From a virus: 30,626 nucleotides of DNA. Shown here one piece after another: positions 1-8,687 of the stretch (the stretch's first letter is position 1; each line of letters begins with the position of its first letter). Both the position numbers and the translations under genes were made by a program. Under the pieces are notes generated by a model. That model did not search any database. It saw only the letters and a list, made by a program, of their open reading frames with translations, and was not told where the DNA came from. The stretch lies in IMG/VR virus record IMGVR_UViG_3300028653_000042, positions 1-30,626 of that record; one strand, given 5' to 3'.

Positions 1-723
1 TTCGGATATATGCTAGGGGATGGTCATTTTTCAAGGAATTATTTAACAATTTCTTGTGATAAAAGAGAAACTGATATTGTTGATGACATTGTTTCGCTAG
101 GAAAAGAAATGGGGTTAATGCCAATTTTAGTGGAAAAAATACCAGATAGGAGATGTAAAACATCAGTAATTAAAGAAGGATTTGGTGTTGATATCAGATT
201 ACCATCAATACATTTAGCACACATATGTTATCAAGAAAATTTAAGAAATGAAAAAGGTAAGGTTTTTGAAGTACCATATTTTATATTAAAATCTCCAAAG
301 TCAGTTGTTAAAGAATTTTTACGTGGTTTATTTGAAGCAGATGGTAATGTTACAACCAATTCATCATCAATGTCATTTACAACAAAAAGTATTATATTCG
401 TAAAACAAATTCAATATTTATTACTTGGTTTTAATATTATATCTAAAATAAGTTATGCATATAATAAACATTATAATAGATATTATTATACATTAAGATT
501 ATGTAGAGATGCTTCAGATATTTTCTATAAAGAAATTGGTTTTATATCAAAAAGAAAACAAAATAGTCTTAAATTAATTACGGAAAAAAATCACAGCAAT
601 AGATTTACATATCAAAATCAAAGTACAACAATTAAAAATATTGAATATAACATAAAAGATGTATATGATATTGAAGTTGAAAATATTCATCAATATAATG
701 GTAATGGTATAATTAATCATAAT
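1..723 (+). mobile_element. Intein with LAGLIDADG homing endonuclease (C-terminal part)
   Basis: The first visible residues, FGYMLGDGHF, fit the first LAGLIDADG-type helix; a second one, LRGLFEADG, follows at about nt 322-348. The end of the element carries the two C-terminal splicing blocks: VYDIEVENIHQY (block F) and NGIINHN followed by Ser (block G). The terminal Asn is codon 721-723 and the +1 nucleophile is Ser at 724-726. Splicing would join the N-extein (outside the window) to the glycosyltransferase C-terminal region. Two dodecapeptide motifs suggest a monomeric endonuclease that can spread the intein into empty alleles. The N-terminal splicing Cys/Ser cannot be checked here. Confidence 0.88.
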
Positions 724-1029
724 TCAAATCTTAAACAAGTTGAATGTTGGACAAGAAAACTCCCAATAGTATGTTCTGATATTCCACCATATAATGTACA
801 TGGAAGACATTTGGAAAATTGTGTGTTAATTCCAATTAAAGATGGAAAAAATCCAACAAAATATTGGGTAAAATATTTAAAAAGACTTATATTAGATGCA
901 GATTTAAGAAAGAAACTTGGAGAGCAATTGTATGAGGATTTCAAGGTTGAATATAACCTAGCGACAGTTACAAAAAAACGTGCAGACTTTTATAAAGCAA
1001 TTGTTGCAAAAACATTAAAGGTAGTTTAA
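1..1029 (+). CDS. Glycosyltransferase (GT-B/GT4-like) interrupted by a LAGLIDADG intein, 5' partial
   Basis: The reading frame is open to the left edge, so the N-extein and the intein start lie outside the window; the ATG at 10 is internal. Bases 1-723 encode intein and bases 724-1026 the C-extein of about 101 residues. The C-extein reads SNLKQVECW..KLPIVCSD.PPY and continues to a C-terminal helical stretch with LRKKLGEQLYEDF. This matches the C-terminal nucleotide-sugar half of GT4-like glycosyltransferases of phages, where the Glu of NLKxxE belongs to the conserved acidic motif. The mature enzyme would transfer a sugar from an activated donor; the acceptor is unknown (DNA, virion protein or host surface glycan). 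Because the intein sits directly before the acidic motif, the enzyme is probably inactive until splicing. Confidence is high for the intein and good for the glycosyltransferase family. Confidence 0.82.
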   Translation, partial: FGYMLGDGHFSRNYLTISCDKRETDIVDDIVSLGKEMGLMPILVEKIPDRRCKTSVIKEGFGVDIRLPSIHLAHICYQENLRNEKGKVFEVPYFILKSPKSVVKEFLRGLFEADGNVTTNSSSMSFTTKSIIFVKQIQYLLLGFNIISKISYAYNKHYNRYYYTLRLCRDASDIFYKEIGFISKRKQNSLKLITEKNHSNRFTYQNQSTTIKNIEYNIKDVYDIEVENIHQYNGNGIINHNSNLKQVECWTRKLPIVCSDIPPYNVHGRHLENCVLIPIKDGKNPTKYWVKYLKRLILDADLRKKLGEQLYEDFKVEYNLATVTKKRADFYKAIVAKTLKVV

Positions 1030-1056
1030 AAATTATATGAATTTAAAATTAAACTT

Positions 1057-1797
1057 ATGAAAAAAATTAAAATAAAAAAACTAATAAGAAAAGAAATTAA
1101 AAAAATTGTTCCTTTCATTATTGAATATATTGAAGAATCAATAATTGATAATGATAATAAAAACATTGAAGAAAAAAAGGTTATCAATAAATCGAACAAA
1201 ACGGATACAATAAAAAACGTTGAAGATGTAGTTACCAATAAAATGGAGACTATCGATCTAAGACCCTCTAATCGGCATTTTGAAAATATCAAGAAAGAGT
1301 ATCCAGAAATTGATGAAATTAGAAATAATATTAATCAAATGTTTCCCGGTCTTGAAACTAGGTTTGCTAATTATTTAGCAGAAAGCGTTATTCTAAATAA
1401 AAATATGATTAAACGTGATGAATTAATTGAACACGAAAAATTAATTAAATATGAAAATTATTATAAAAAATTTTGGAATATGTTTTCCAATAATTTTTTC
1501 GATGAATTTGAAAAAGTTATTAGTTTTTATAATAATATAAGAAATCTTGAGGAAGATAATTTATTACAAAAAGATTTCCCAGATAAAAAAAATCTTAGTG
1601 GAGATGATATGTTTCATAAAAAATTCTTTAATGAATTTGAAAAATTAATTATTTATTATAATAAAACTAATGAAGAATTTAGACCTAAAACTAAAGAAGA
1701 ATTAATAACTAAAGAAGATAATACTGATTTAGGTAATACTGGTAGTACAACTAATAAAATACCACAATTAATTAATATTGAAAAAAAAGAAAATTAA
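1057..1797 (+). CDS. Hypothetical charged protein with internal duplication
   Basis: 246 residues, very rich in Lys, Glu, Asn and Ile, not recognised as a known family. The N-terminus is strongly basic (KKIKIKKLIRKEIKK). Residues about 141-163 and 185-206 are an imperfect repeat built on FFxEFEKxIxxYN, which suggests two related helical hairpins. The C-terminus is low-complexity Thr/Asn. There is no signal peptide or clear membrane segment. The ATG at 1057 is the first usable in-frame start; an ATG at 1037 in another frame closes after seven codons. It lies 27 nt after the glycosyltransferase and 56 nt before the next gene on the same strand, so it is probably in the same transcription unit that ends at the 3801 terminator. 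Confidence 0.7.
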   Translation: MKKIKIKKLIRKEIKKIVPFIIEYIEESIIDNDNKNIEEKKVINKSNKTDTIKNVEDVVTNKMETIDLRPSNRHFENIKKEYPEIDEIRNNINQMFPGLETRFANYLAESVILNKNMIKRDELIEHEKLIKYENYYKKFWNMFSNNFFDEFEKVISFYNNIRNLEEDNLLQKDFPDKKNLSGDDMFHKKFFNEFEKLIIYYNKTNEEFRPKTKEELITKEDNTDLGNTGSTTNKIPQLINIEKKEN

Positions 1798-1853
1798 AAC
1801 TATAAAATACAAAATTCGAGAGAATCAAAAATTTTAGCACATAATCAAATACA

Positions 1854-2768
1854 ATGAAGAAATTTTTTCAAAATATAATACTTTGGATATATATTAAAAT
1901 TCATAGCATACTAATTAATATTAGCATTGCTTTATATTCAACAGAAATTGATATACTTAAAGCCAATTCTCTTGACATTCAAGAAAAGGATAAAAAAACT
2001 ACAAGAAAATTACATCGTAACCCATTATTGGAAAAATTCTATGCTGGACAACGAGATGAAAATTACCTTAATGATTATTATGAACTTCTTAAAAAATCAG
2101 ATAAATTTATACGAAAAGCAACACCACATCAAATGGCAGTTGCTGCAGATAAATATGGTATGAGTTATGGTATGAAAGACCAATATGGTCGTAGGTATGA
2201 ACACTATGGTTTTTTTGATGAAAAACATAAAAATGCAGGTAAAACATTGGGTGAAGTTCTTGCTTTAGAGTTTGAAGAAAGACGAACTAAAGATGATAAG
2301 TATGAAATATTATACATTTTTAATAATAAACCAATTGAGGTTGGATTTGCAAAAGTATTGAATGTAGTAGAAAAAACTGAAAAGGAAGATTCTGATTTTG
2401 AATATGAAGTACAGGACACAATAAAAAAATCAAAATCACTTGAATTTCCAATTAATGTAACACATAATAATGAAAATATTGTAAATAAAATTGAACAATT
2501 AACTGAATATTTACACATTAAAAAAACTAGTTTTGAAAATAGAATATTAGAATTTTTCATACCAATTAAATTTAAGACTTCGGAATTACTAGATGACTCA
2601 GAAGATTTTAAAGAAATTTTAGATGTTAAAGAAGTTTTCATTAAAGACGAATATGGTCAATTAAAAGCATTTGGAATTACGAATTTTATAAAAAGAATAA
2701 TACATAACAATACTTATGAAGTCCTTAAATTCGAAGGAATTGAAATGGAAGTAGTAAGTAAATATTAA
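1854..2768 (+). CDS. Conserved-looking phage protein of unknown function, N-terminal hydrophobic helix
   Basis: 304 residues. Residues about 4-28 form a hydrophobic stretch (FFQNIILWIYIKI onwards) that could be a membrane anchor or buried helix. Residues about 58-130 have the compact, Tyr/Gly-rich look of a conserved domain, with AVAADKYGMSYGMKDQYGRR and YEHYGFFDE. The second half is acidic and probably alpha/beta. I cannot name the family. It sits 10 nt before the next gene and in a four-gene block of unknown function upstream of the baseplate operon, so a role in virion assembly is possible but only inferred from position. Confidence 0.75.
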   Translation: MKKFFQNIILWIYIKIHSILINISIALYSTEIDILKANSLDIQEKDKKTTRKLHRNPLLEKFYAGQRDENYLNDYYELLKKSDKFIRKATPHQMAVAADKYGMSYGMKDQYGRRYEHYGFFDEKHKNAGKTLGEVLALEFEERRTKDDKYEILYIFNNKPIEVGFAKVLNVVEKTEKEDSDFEYEVQDTIKKSKSLEFPINVTHNNENIVNKIEQLTEYLHIKKTSFENRILEFFIPIKFKTSELLDDSEDFKEILDVKEVFIKDEYGQLKAFGITNFIKRIIHNNTYEVLKFEGIEMEVVSKY

Positions 2769-2778
2769 AAACAAAATT

Positions 2779-3273
2779 ATGGGAGACTCAAATTTTTTAG
2801 AAAATCTTAAAAAAGCTGTAGATACTGGTGAATTTAATTCAGAAGCAGCTAAAAAAATTATTGAAATCAATAAATTAGCAGAAGAAAAGATTTCAACAAT
2901 GACCAAGCCCAATGAAAATATTGTGGATAGCGATATACAAAAATCGATTAATAATCGTTTAAAAGAAGCTGGTGTTAAAACTGCAAATGAAGAAGAAATT
3001 ATTACAATTAATTCTGAGTATGAAAAGAATATGCAGAAAATGAAAGAGATTGATAATGAAAACAAAAGAGTTGCAGATTTAACTAATATGATAGATAAGC
3101 AACTTTTAACATTAGATGAAATTGAAAATATGGTTGAGTTAACCATACAAGATATGTTTACTTATATTAATGAACTTACTGTAAAATTTAAAAAAGAATT
3201 TGAAGAAAAAAATCCAATGTTTAATAATTTACTGGAAAAAATTAATCAAATTAATTTAAAATACAAAAAATAA
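2779..3273 (+). CDS. Hypothetical helical/coiled-coil protein
   Basis: 164 residues, almost wholly predicted helical: long runs of Lys/Glu with Ile, Leu and Met at heptad-like spacing from about residue 70 to 160. No Cys, no signal peptide and no recognised motif. It starts 10 nt after the preceding stop, which suggests co-transcription with it. A structural or scaffolding adaptor role would fit its composition and place, but nothing in the sequence proves it. Confidence 0.7.
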   Translation: MGDSNFLENLKKAVDTGEFNSEAAKKIIEINKLAEEKISTMTKPNENIVDSDIQKSINNRLKEAGVKTANEEEIITINSEYEKNMQKMKEIDNENKRVADLTNMIDKQLLTLDEIENMVELTIQDMFTYINELTVKFKKEFEEKNPMFNNLLEKINQINLKYKK

Positions 3274-3306
3274 TAATTTTATTATTAACAATTAAATATA
3301 AAAAAA

Positions 3307-3771
3307 ATGGCAAAAATTGAAAAAGCATCAGAAGAAATGATTAATCTATTTGATGAAATTAAAAACAAAACATCAATCAAAAATTGGCTTGAATTTGAAG
3401 TTCTTTGTAATAATAAACAAAAGGAACTTTGTAAAATCGTTAAGACTAACGATCTTGTAGAAGTATTGAGTAACGGTATTAATTTTGCTGTAATTTTCAA
3501 CGAAGAAGTTTTTGAACAATTACCAAAAGATTTACAAGAAATTGCAATTGTTGAGTGTATTGCAGGTGTATGTGTTAGTGATACTGATTCAGTTTCATTA
3601 GAAAAACCTGATTTTAATACCCATACTGGTGTATTGCAAAAATATGGACATGAGCCAATTATTAAGTTACACGAATCAATTAAAAGTCTTTTCGATGCAA
3701 AAAAACAGAAAGAAGATGAATTAAAAGCATTAACGAAAGGCAAGAGAGGCAGAAAACCAAAAGAAGTGTAA
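3307..3771 (+). CDS. Hypothetical protein with AT-hook-like basic tail
   Basis: 154 residues. The body (about 1-135) looks like a small globular alpha/beta domain, with NFAVIFNEEVFEQLPKDLQE and an acidic patch CVSDTDSVSLEKPDF. The C-terminus ends in GKRGRKPKEV, an RGRKP core of the AT-hook type that could bind the minor groove of AT-rich DNA. This is the last gene before a clear terminator (3801-3829). The family is not recognised; the AT-hook reading rests on one short motif and could be chance in a Lys-rich tail. Confidence 0.72.
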   Translation: MAKIEKASEEMINLFDEIKNKTSIKNWLEFEVLCNNKQKELCKIVKTNDLVEVLSNGINFAVIFNEEVFEQLPKDLQEIAIVECIAGVCVSDTDSVSLEKPDFNTHTGVLQKYGHEPIIKLHESIKSLFDAKKQKEDELKALTKGKRGRKPKEV

Positions 3772-3800
3772 AATTAGTTTAACATATTCAAATAATTAAT

Positions 3801-3829
3801 AATCCCGGCACACTGTCGGGATTTTTTGT
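3801..3829 (+). terminator. Rho-independent terminator
   Basis: Perfect 7-bp stem AATCCCG / CGGGATT with a 9-nt loop, followed directly by TTTT and a T-rich run. It closes the first gene block and separates it from the baseplate operon, whose putative promoter motif begins 8 nt further on. Confidence 0.9.
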
Positions 3830-3836
3830 TTAGATA

Positions 3837-3845
3837 GTATTTATA
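3837..3845 (+). promoter_or_regulatory. Putative phage promoter motif GTATTTATA ahead of gp25
   Basis: GTATTTATAATAAAAT directly follows a terminator and leaves 15 nt between the TATTTATA box and the ATG at 3861. The same core recurs at 7738, 8728, 13165, 13745, 15857, 23610 and 28662. Transcription from here would yield a very short leader for the baseplate operon. No experimental support; the role is inferred from recurrence, spacing and position. Confidence 0.65.
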
Positions 3846-3860
3846 ATAAAATTAAATATA

Positions 3861-4259
3861 ATGAATTCATATAATATTAATTATCCCTTTCAAGATGACC
3901 AAGAAACTAATTCATTTTTATTAATGAATCAAGTTACTAAAGATTCATATAGTTCTAATTTGATATTACTATTATTAACACAAAAAAATGAAAGACTTTA
4001 TGAACCAGATTTTGGTACTAATTTATTAAAATATATTTTTGAACCAACTGATGATTTAACTGAAAGCCAAATTGAGGAAGAAATTAAAAATACTGTTTCA
4101 TTATATATTCCAGAAATTAAAATAACTTCAGTAACATTTAAATCACTTATTGATGATAGTGGACAATCAATGCCCGATAATCAAATAAATGTTAATGTTA
4201 AATTTGTGTATATTGAAGGTGCACTTAATGACGTGGGAAGTGTCGATTTAAATTTTTAA
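3861..4259 (+). CDS. 25: Baseplate wedge protein, gp25/GPW family
   Basis: 132 residues, the usual length for T4 gp25-like wedge proteins. The N-terminal NYPFQDD, the central LLLLTQKNERLYEPDFG and the following LLKYIFEP match the family pattern (PF..D, then a hydrophobic helix, then GER..PDFG..L). In T4-type phages this protein sits in the baseplate wedge core next to the sheath-initiating region, together with gp6 and gp53. It is the first gene of the operon, preceded by a terminator and the GTATTTATA motif, and is followed 52 nt later by the gp6 homologue, which is the classic 25-6 order. Some family members were once called lysozymes, but no lysozyme catalytic motif is needed or seen here. 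Confidence 0.92.
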   Translation: MNSYNINYPFQDDQETNSFLLMNQVTKDSYSSNLILLLLTQKNERLYEPDFGTNLLKYIFEPTDDLTESQIEEEIKNTVSLYIPEIKITSVTFKSLIDDSGQSMPDNQINVNVKFVYIEGALNDVGSVDLNF

Positions 4260-4311
4260 ACTATAAAAATAATATAAATAACAATAAAGAAATTTAAAAA
4301 AACATAATATA

Positions 4312-6159
4312 ATGGCAAACAATACAACAAATATAATTCAATATAACTCACGTACTTTTAGTGATATTCGTACTGACCTCATTAGTTATATACAACAAGG
4401 TTATCCTGAGATATTTGGTGATTTTAGTGATTCAAATGTTGGTTCCATTTTAATTGATTTAAATGCTGGTGTTGCTAACAACTTGAGTATCAACACAGAT
4501 AAGGTTTTTTTGGAAACACAGTTAGAGAGTGCACAATTAAAATCGTCAATATTAAATATTGCAAAAAACATGGGGTTTAACATACCAGCACGAAGACCAA
4601 GTGTAACTGTTGTAGATTTTACAGCAGTAATTCCAGTTTTAGGTAATGCTCCAGACCCATCATATTATCCTGTTTTAGATATGGGGGCGCAAGTAATTGG
4701 TGGCGGTAAAATATTTGAAACACAATCAATAATTGATTGGAATTCACCATTTAGTAGTTTAGGAGATTCTAATCGTAGAATAATACCAAATTTAGATTCT
4801 AATGGTATACCCGTAAGCTATTTCATTACAAAAAGAGAAGTAGTAATTAATGGTGGAACTAGTATATATAAAAAAATAATTAATTCGACAGACGTAATAC
4901 CATTTTTAAGTATAACATTGCCAGACCCAGACGTAATTGAAATTGAAAGTGTAATACTATTAGAAGGTACTAATTATAGCACAAATCCAAACATTAGTGA
5001 ATTTTATAATATTAATAATAGATTTTTTGAAGTTGATTATTTAGCACAGCAACGTGTTTTTGTTGAAGACACTACAAGTTCAAGTGCAAATACCAACACA
5101 CAAGGTTTAAAATCTGCAACTTGGATTGATGTTACAAAAAAATTCATTAAAGAATATACGCCACAAGGTTATTGTAAATTAACTTTTGGTTCAGGTGATG
5201 CAGACGTAAATGCATTCAAAGAAGGATTCTTAAAAGAAGGTGTTAGTAACACATATTTTCTTGAAAATTTTTTAAATAATACTGCTTTAGGTGAAAAGCT
5301 TAAGGCAAATTATACATTATTTGTACGTTATAGAACAGGTGGTGGAGTAAGTTCAAATATTGGTGCTAATGTACTAACACAACTTGGTTCATATAATTTT
5401 AAGGTGATTGGTTCAAGACAAGATTATAATCAAACAGTACAAAAAAGTTTAAAAGTAACCAACCCAATTCCAGCTATAGGTGGAAATGATGGTTTAAGTG
5501 TTGAACAAATTAGACAATTAATTAAATATAATTTTTCTAGTCAAGGAAGATGTGTAGCATTAACAGATTATTTATTGCAGGTATATAAAATGCCCGGAAA
5601 GTTCGGGTCACCATTTCGTGCTAATGCATATAAAGAAAATAATAAAGTTATAATTCCAATATTAGGTATTGACTCAAACAATAAATTATCAAATACAAGC
5701 AATTCATTATTAAAATCAAACATTGCTGAATATTTATCTCAATATCGAAATACTAATGATTATATTGAGATAAGAGATGGTCAAATAATTAATTTAGCTT
5801 TTGATATTGACGTATATGTTGAAAATATATCCGATAATCAAGTTGCTAATAGCATTATATCATTAGTTATTGATAATTTAAATATTAATTCACATGAAAT
5901 GAATCAAGATATTTTTTTAGGTCAACTTCAAACAGAAATTTTAAATGCAAATGGTGTCATTAATGTTATTGGAATAACCGTATATAATAAAGTAGGTGGA
6001 CAATATTCAAATAATACAATTGCACAATCAATTAGTAATACAAATACTGGTGAAATTTCAGTTGTTAATAATACAATTCATTCAATGCAAAATTCAATGT
6101 TTGAAATTAAATTTCCAGAAAAAGATATAAAAGTTCTTCTTCGTAAAAAGATTGGTTAA
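4312..6159 (+). CDS. 6: Baseplate wedge protein gp6 / baseplate J-like
   Basis: 615 residues, close to T4 gp6 (about 660). The N-terminal 90 residues are typical: SRTFSDIRTDLISYIQQGYP, then DFSDSNVGSILIDLNAGVAN, then a long helix ending in IAKNMGF. The central part is a beta-rich domain, and residues about 380-480 contain GGNDGLSVEQIRQLIKYNFS and CVALTDYLLQVYKMPGKFG, the baseplate-J style segment that forms the dimer contacts. In T4 it forms the dodecameric ring holding the wedges together. It starts with MANN after an A-rich leader without a Shine-Dalgarno site. Identification is by pattern and synteny with the preceding gp25. Confidence 0.88.
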   Translation: MANNTTNIIQYNSRTFSDIRTDLISYIQQGYPEIFGDFSDSNVGSILIDLNAGVANNLSINTDKVFLETQLESAQLKSSILNIAKNMGFNIPARRPSVTVVDFTAVIPVLGNAPDPSYYPVLDMGAQVIGGGKIFETQSIIDWNSPFSSLGDSNRRIIPNLDSNGIPVSYFITKREVVINGGTSIYKKIINSTDVIPFLSITLPDPDVIEIESVILLEGTNYSTNPNISEFYNINNRFFEVDYLAQQRVFVEDTTSSSANTNTQGLKSATWIDVTKKFIKEYTPQGYCKLTFGSGDADVNAFKEGFLKEGVSNTYFLENFLNNTALGEKLKANYTLFVRYRTGGGVSSNIGANVLTQLGSYNFKVIGSRQDYNQTVQKSLKVTNPIPAIGGNDGLSVEQIRQLIKYNFSSQGRCVALTDYLLQVYKMPGKFGSPFRANAYKENNKVIIPILGIDSNNKLSNTSNSLLKSNIAEYLSQYRNTNDYIEIRDGQIINLAFDIDVYVENISDNQVANSIISLVIDNLNINSHEMNQDIFLGQLQTEILNANGVINVIGITVYNKVGGQYSNNTIAQSISNTNTGEISVVNNTIHSMQNSMFEIKFPEKDIKVLLRKKIG

Positions 6160-6189
6160 AATTATAGATAAGATAAATAATTTGAAATA

Positions 6190-6411
6190 ATGGAAATAAT
6201 TAAAAAAACTATACTTCAGTCATTAACAACTGGAACAACATCTGGATGTACAGGTAGTTGTAGAGTAATTATTCCCAATTTAAATGCTTTTTATCATATA
6301 AAAATTTGTCTCATACAAGAAGCAAATGATTTTGGTTTTTTTGATGCAGATATTTTTGAAAATGATCCATATGGTTTTTCTGCACCAATTGGAATTAATA
6401 ACTTACTATAA
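6190..6411 (+). CDS. Small protein in baseplate operon
   Basis: 73 residues, unknown family. Its N-terminus contains two Cys in SGCTGSC and the C-terminal half is acidic/aromatic (FGFFDADIFENDPYGF). It starts 30 nt after gp6 and ends 2 nt before the next ATG, so it is translated in a tightly packed baseplate operon. A small virion or assembly protein is likely by position only. Confidence 0.68.
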   Translation: MEIIKKTILQSLTTGTTSGCTGSCRVIIPNLNAFYHIKICLIQEANDFGFFDADIFENDPYGFSAPIGINNLL

Positions 6412-6413
6412 CT

Positions 6414-6860
6414 ATGATAATTACTGGAACAACAACAAATACTAGATTAGCTGAATTAAAAAAATATGCTAAAGGTGTTCCATTTTCTCAACAGTATTTT
6501 GGTAGTGGTTCTACTATAAATGATGGTGTTGATTATAATAATTCAATATCTGGTTCTACAGTCGTTTATTATATAGGTGGGATTAAATTTACTGATAAAT
6601 ATATTGGAAGTGCAACAACCACAACATTTAAATTTATTGGACAAGGATTTAATAGTCCTGATTTTATTAAAGTACCATACTATAAAGATTTTAATAAAGA
6701 AAATATTATTAGTAACCCAAAAATTAATGATGATATTTTTGTAATCAGACAAGAATTATCAGCATTTGAATCGAATTATAGATTAGAACATGTGAGAAAT
6801 TTAATTGATTTGGCAACATATGCTGGTGGTAAATTTTTTAACATAGTTAGCAATACATAA
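6414..6860 (+). CDS. Probable structural protein in baseplate operon
   Basis: 148 residues, unknown family. The first two thirds are rich in Gly, Thr, Ser and Tyr (beta-rich, as in tail or fibre proteins), for example GSTVVYYIGGIKFTDKYIGS. The last 40 residues turn helical (ELSAFESNYRLEHVRNLIDL). It begins 2 nt after the preceding stop and ends 3 nt before the glycosyltransferase ATG, so the three genes are probably translationally coupled. Role inferred from location and composition. Confidence 0.7.
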   Translation: MIITGTTTNTRLAELKKYAKGVPFSQQYFGSGSTINDGVDYNNSISGSTVVYYIGGIKFTDKYIGSATTTTFKFIGQGFNSPDFIKVPYYKDFNKENIISNPKINDDIFVIRQELSAFESNYRLEHVRNLIDLATYAGGKFFNIVSNT

Positions 6861-6863
6861 AAA

Positions 6864-7730
6864 ATGAAAATAGTTCAATCATTTGCACAATTTGATGAAG
6901 GTAGCATATACAGTAAGAATAAAAATACTTATTTAAATTTTTATTCATTTTTATTGAGTTATTTAACATTAAATAAATATTGTGGACAAGTAACAATGGT
7001 TTGTAATGAAGAAGCATATAATTCATTTATAAAATATATTCCATATGATGAAATAATTTTTATGGAAAATAAAAATGATATCGATTTTTGGTCTATATAT
7101 AAAATTGATGCAATGAAATTATTTTCGGATGATTTAATTCATGTGGATTCCGATGTATTTATTTTCGATGATTTATTTCGTGAATTTATCGATGGTAGTT
7201 ATGATATTTTAGTTCAAGATATTTTACCTCATTATCAAAATCCAGTTGATATTAATTTTGTACATGATAATAAAGAATTTTTGATTGATAATAATATTTT
7301 TTCAAATCCAGATAGCTATGATGGCAGATTTACAAGTTGTGGAACATTTGGAATTAAAAATAATGTAAAATCAATCTATTATACAGCTTTTGATAAAATA
7401 TATGAAGCAACGAAAAAAGGAGAATTAAAAAATATTGATAAATCCAGACTTCCAACAATAATTTTAGAAGAATTGTTATTATATTTAGTAGCAGTTAATA
7501 ATAAATTTAAAATATTTGAAATTTTACCTCATGATATCATTGTTGCTAATGGATACTCAGGTAATAATGTTGCAGCCAATATGAAAAAATATACACACAT
7601 GTGGTTTGACAGTAGATTTAAAAGTAATAATATTGATCTAATGAAAAATAAAATAAAAAAAGAATTTTCACAAAATTATTATTTAGTTGATAAATTTGAA
7701 AAGGAAGTACTAAATGAATTCAAAATTTAA
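6864..7730 (+). CDS. GT-A fold glycosyltransferase (GT8-like / DUF6734-like)
   Basis: 288 residues. The start MKIVQSFAQFD, the segment FWSIYKIDAMKLFSDDLIHV and the DxD motif D95-S-D97 (HVDSDVFIFD) are the pattern of retaining GT-A enzymes that bind a nucleotide-sugar through a metal ion. A later TSCGTFGI resembles the acceptor-side loop, and KYTHMWFDSRF near the C-terminus gives the expected late His. The resemblance to the Bacteroidota DUF6734 group is from memory of its N-terminal pattern and is tentative. It is squeezed between virion genes with 3 nt upstream spacing, so it probably acts late, perhaps glycosylating a baseplate or fibre protein. No signal peptide: cytoplasmic. Confidence 0.75.
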   Translation: MKIVQSFAQFDEGSIYSKNKNTYLNFYSFLLSYLTLNKYCGQVTMVCNEEAYNSFIKYIPYDEIIFMENKNDIDFWSIYKIDAMKLFSDDLIHVDSDVFIFDDLFREFIDGSYDILVQDILPHYQNPVDINFVHDNKEFLIDNNIFSNPDSYDGRFTSCGTFGIKNNVKSIYYTAFDKIYEATKKGELKNIDKSRLPTIILEELLLYLVAVNNKFKIFEILPHDIIVANGYSGNNVAANMKKYTHMWFDSRFKSNNIDLMKNKIKKEFSQNYYLVDKFEKEVLNEFKI

Positions 7731-7737
7731 TTTACAA

Positions 7738-7746
7738 CTATTTATT
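7738..7746 (+). promoter_or_regulatory. Variant of the TATTTATA motif
   Basis: CTATTTATTAT, 16 nt between the box and the ATG at 7763. It differs from the strongest copies at the first base (C for G) and the last base of the box (T for A). It would allow the 7763 gene to be transcribed separately from the operon upstream. Confidence 0.45.
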
Positions 7747-7762
7747 ATCAATAACAAATAAT

Positions 7763-8671
7763 ATGGCTATAGGAACATTCGGTAATATTAGACCAGCAGA
7801 TGTTAGTATTGATGATATTGATATTTATTATAATTATATTCCCAATAGGGAAACATTAAATAATGATATCTTTAAAATAAATACATCAGAAGTTTTAACA
7901 TATAATTATCTACCAACTGAAGAACAAATTACTGGTAATGAAAATCTTCTTGAAGGATTATATAATTTAAGATTACCTGCATCAGTATTTTCAAGTTTAG
8001 GAATATATACATTATATATAAGACCAAAAAAATTTATAACAACAATTGTTGATTGTAGTGTATTATCATCATTACCAAGTGTGAGAGGAATTGTACTTGA
8101 TAGCAATCAATTACCTGTAAATTTAAAAACAAATAATGCATTACAAGGTTATAGAATTGAATATATCGATACAACAACTAACAATAAAATAAGAAATGTT
8201 GTTCGATATGTGGTAACATCAAATAAAGTTGTTCCTGTTAGTGAAAATGTTGGAAATACTAGTCAAAAAGCTATTAGATATCGTTTTGATGATAGTGGTT
8301 CACTAATATTTCTACAATTAACCCCAAGTAGTTCTTCTGATGTTAAACCAAACGTTTCACCATTTCTCGGAGTTCCTAATCAAACAGTTATTATTTCAAA
8401 CACTTTCTTTTCTCCACTTGTAATTGAAATTGATTTAGTTGCTAATACAATTGATACTCTTTCAAGTATAATTGCTGGTGAACAAATTAAAGATGTTGAC
8501 AATGGTATATTAACATATTATGATGAAAATAGAGTTATAACAAAACAATTTAATATTTATGAGATAAAAAATAAAGTTGACGACACCTCGGCTTTATATG
8601 AAGTGAAAGAGTTACGTAGTAACGTGGACGAAAGTCAGAATTTTGATTCAATTATAAGCGATTTACAATAA
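7763..8671 (+). CDS. Probable baseplate/tail structural protein
   Basis: 302 residues, starting MAIGTFGNIRPADVSIDDIDIYYNY. Composition is that of a beta-rich virion protein with few charged residues, almost no Cys (one, in VDCSVL) and many Thr/Asn/Ser. A long acidic C-terminus ends in QNFDSIISDLQ. Its location after gp25 and gp6 and before the giant tail protein makes a wedge component (gp8-like or a fibre connector) the most reasonable guess, but no family motif is visible. It is the last gene before the 8688 terminator. Confidence 0.72.
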   Translation: MAIGTFGNIRPADVSIDDIDIYYNYIPNRETLNNDIFKINTSEVLTYNYLPTEEQITGNENLLEGLYNLRLPASVFSSLGIYTLYIRPKKFITTIVDCSVLSSLPSVRGIVLDSNQLPVNLKTNNALQGYRIEYIDTTTNNKIRNVVRYVVTSNKVVPVSENVGNTSQKAIRYRFDDSGSLIFLQLTPSSSSDVKPNVSPFLGVPNQTVIISNTFFSPLVIEIDLVANTIDTLSSIIAGEQIKDVDNGILTYYDENRVITKQFNIYEIKNKVDDTSALYEVKELRSNVDESQNFDSIISDLQ

Positions 8672-8687
8672 GATTTTTTAAATTAAA

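Noticed and set aside
10-12. ATG at 10 as the true start of the first gene
   Set aside because: The codons before it read F-G-Y and complete the LAGLIDADG helix FGYMLGDG, so the gene is cut by the window edge.
2204-3743. Minus-strand open frames at 2204-2641, 2661-3146 and 3285-3743
   Set aside because: They are antisense to well-formed plus-strand genes, are Ser/Phe/Ile-rich as expected for complements of Lys/Glu-rich coding DNA, and have no promoter or family match.
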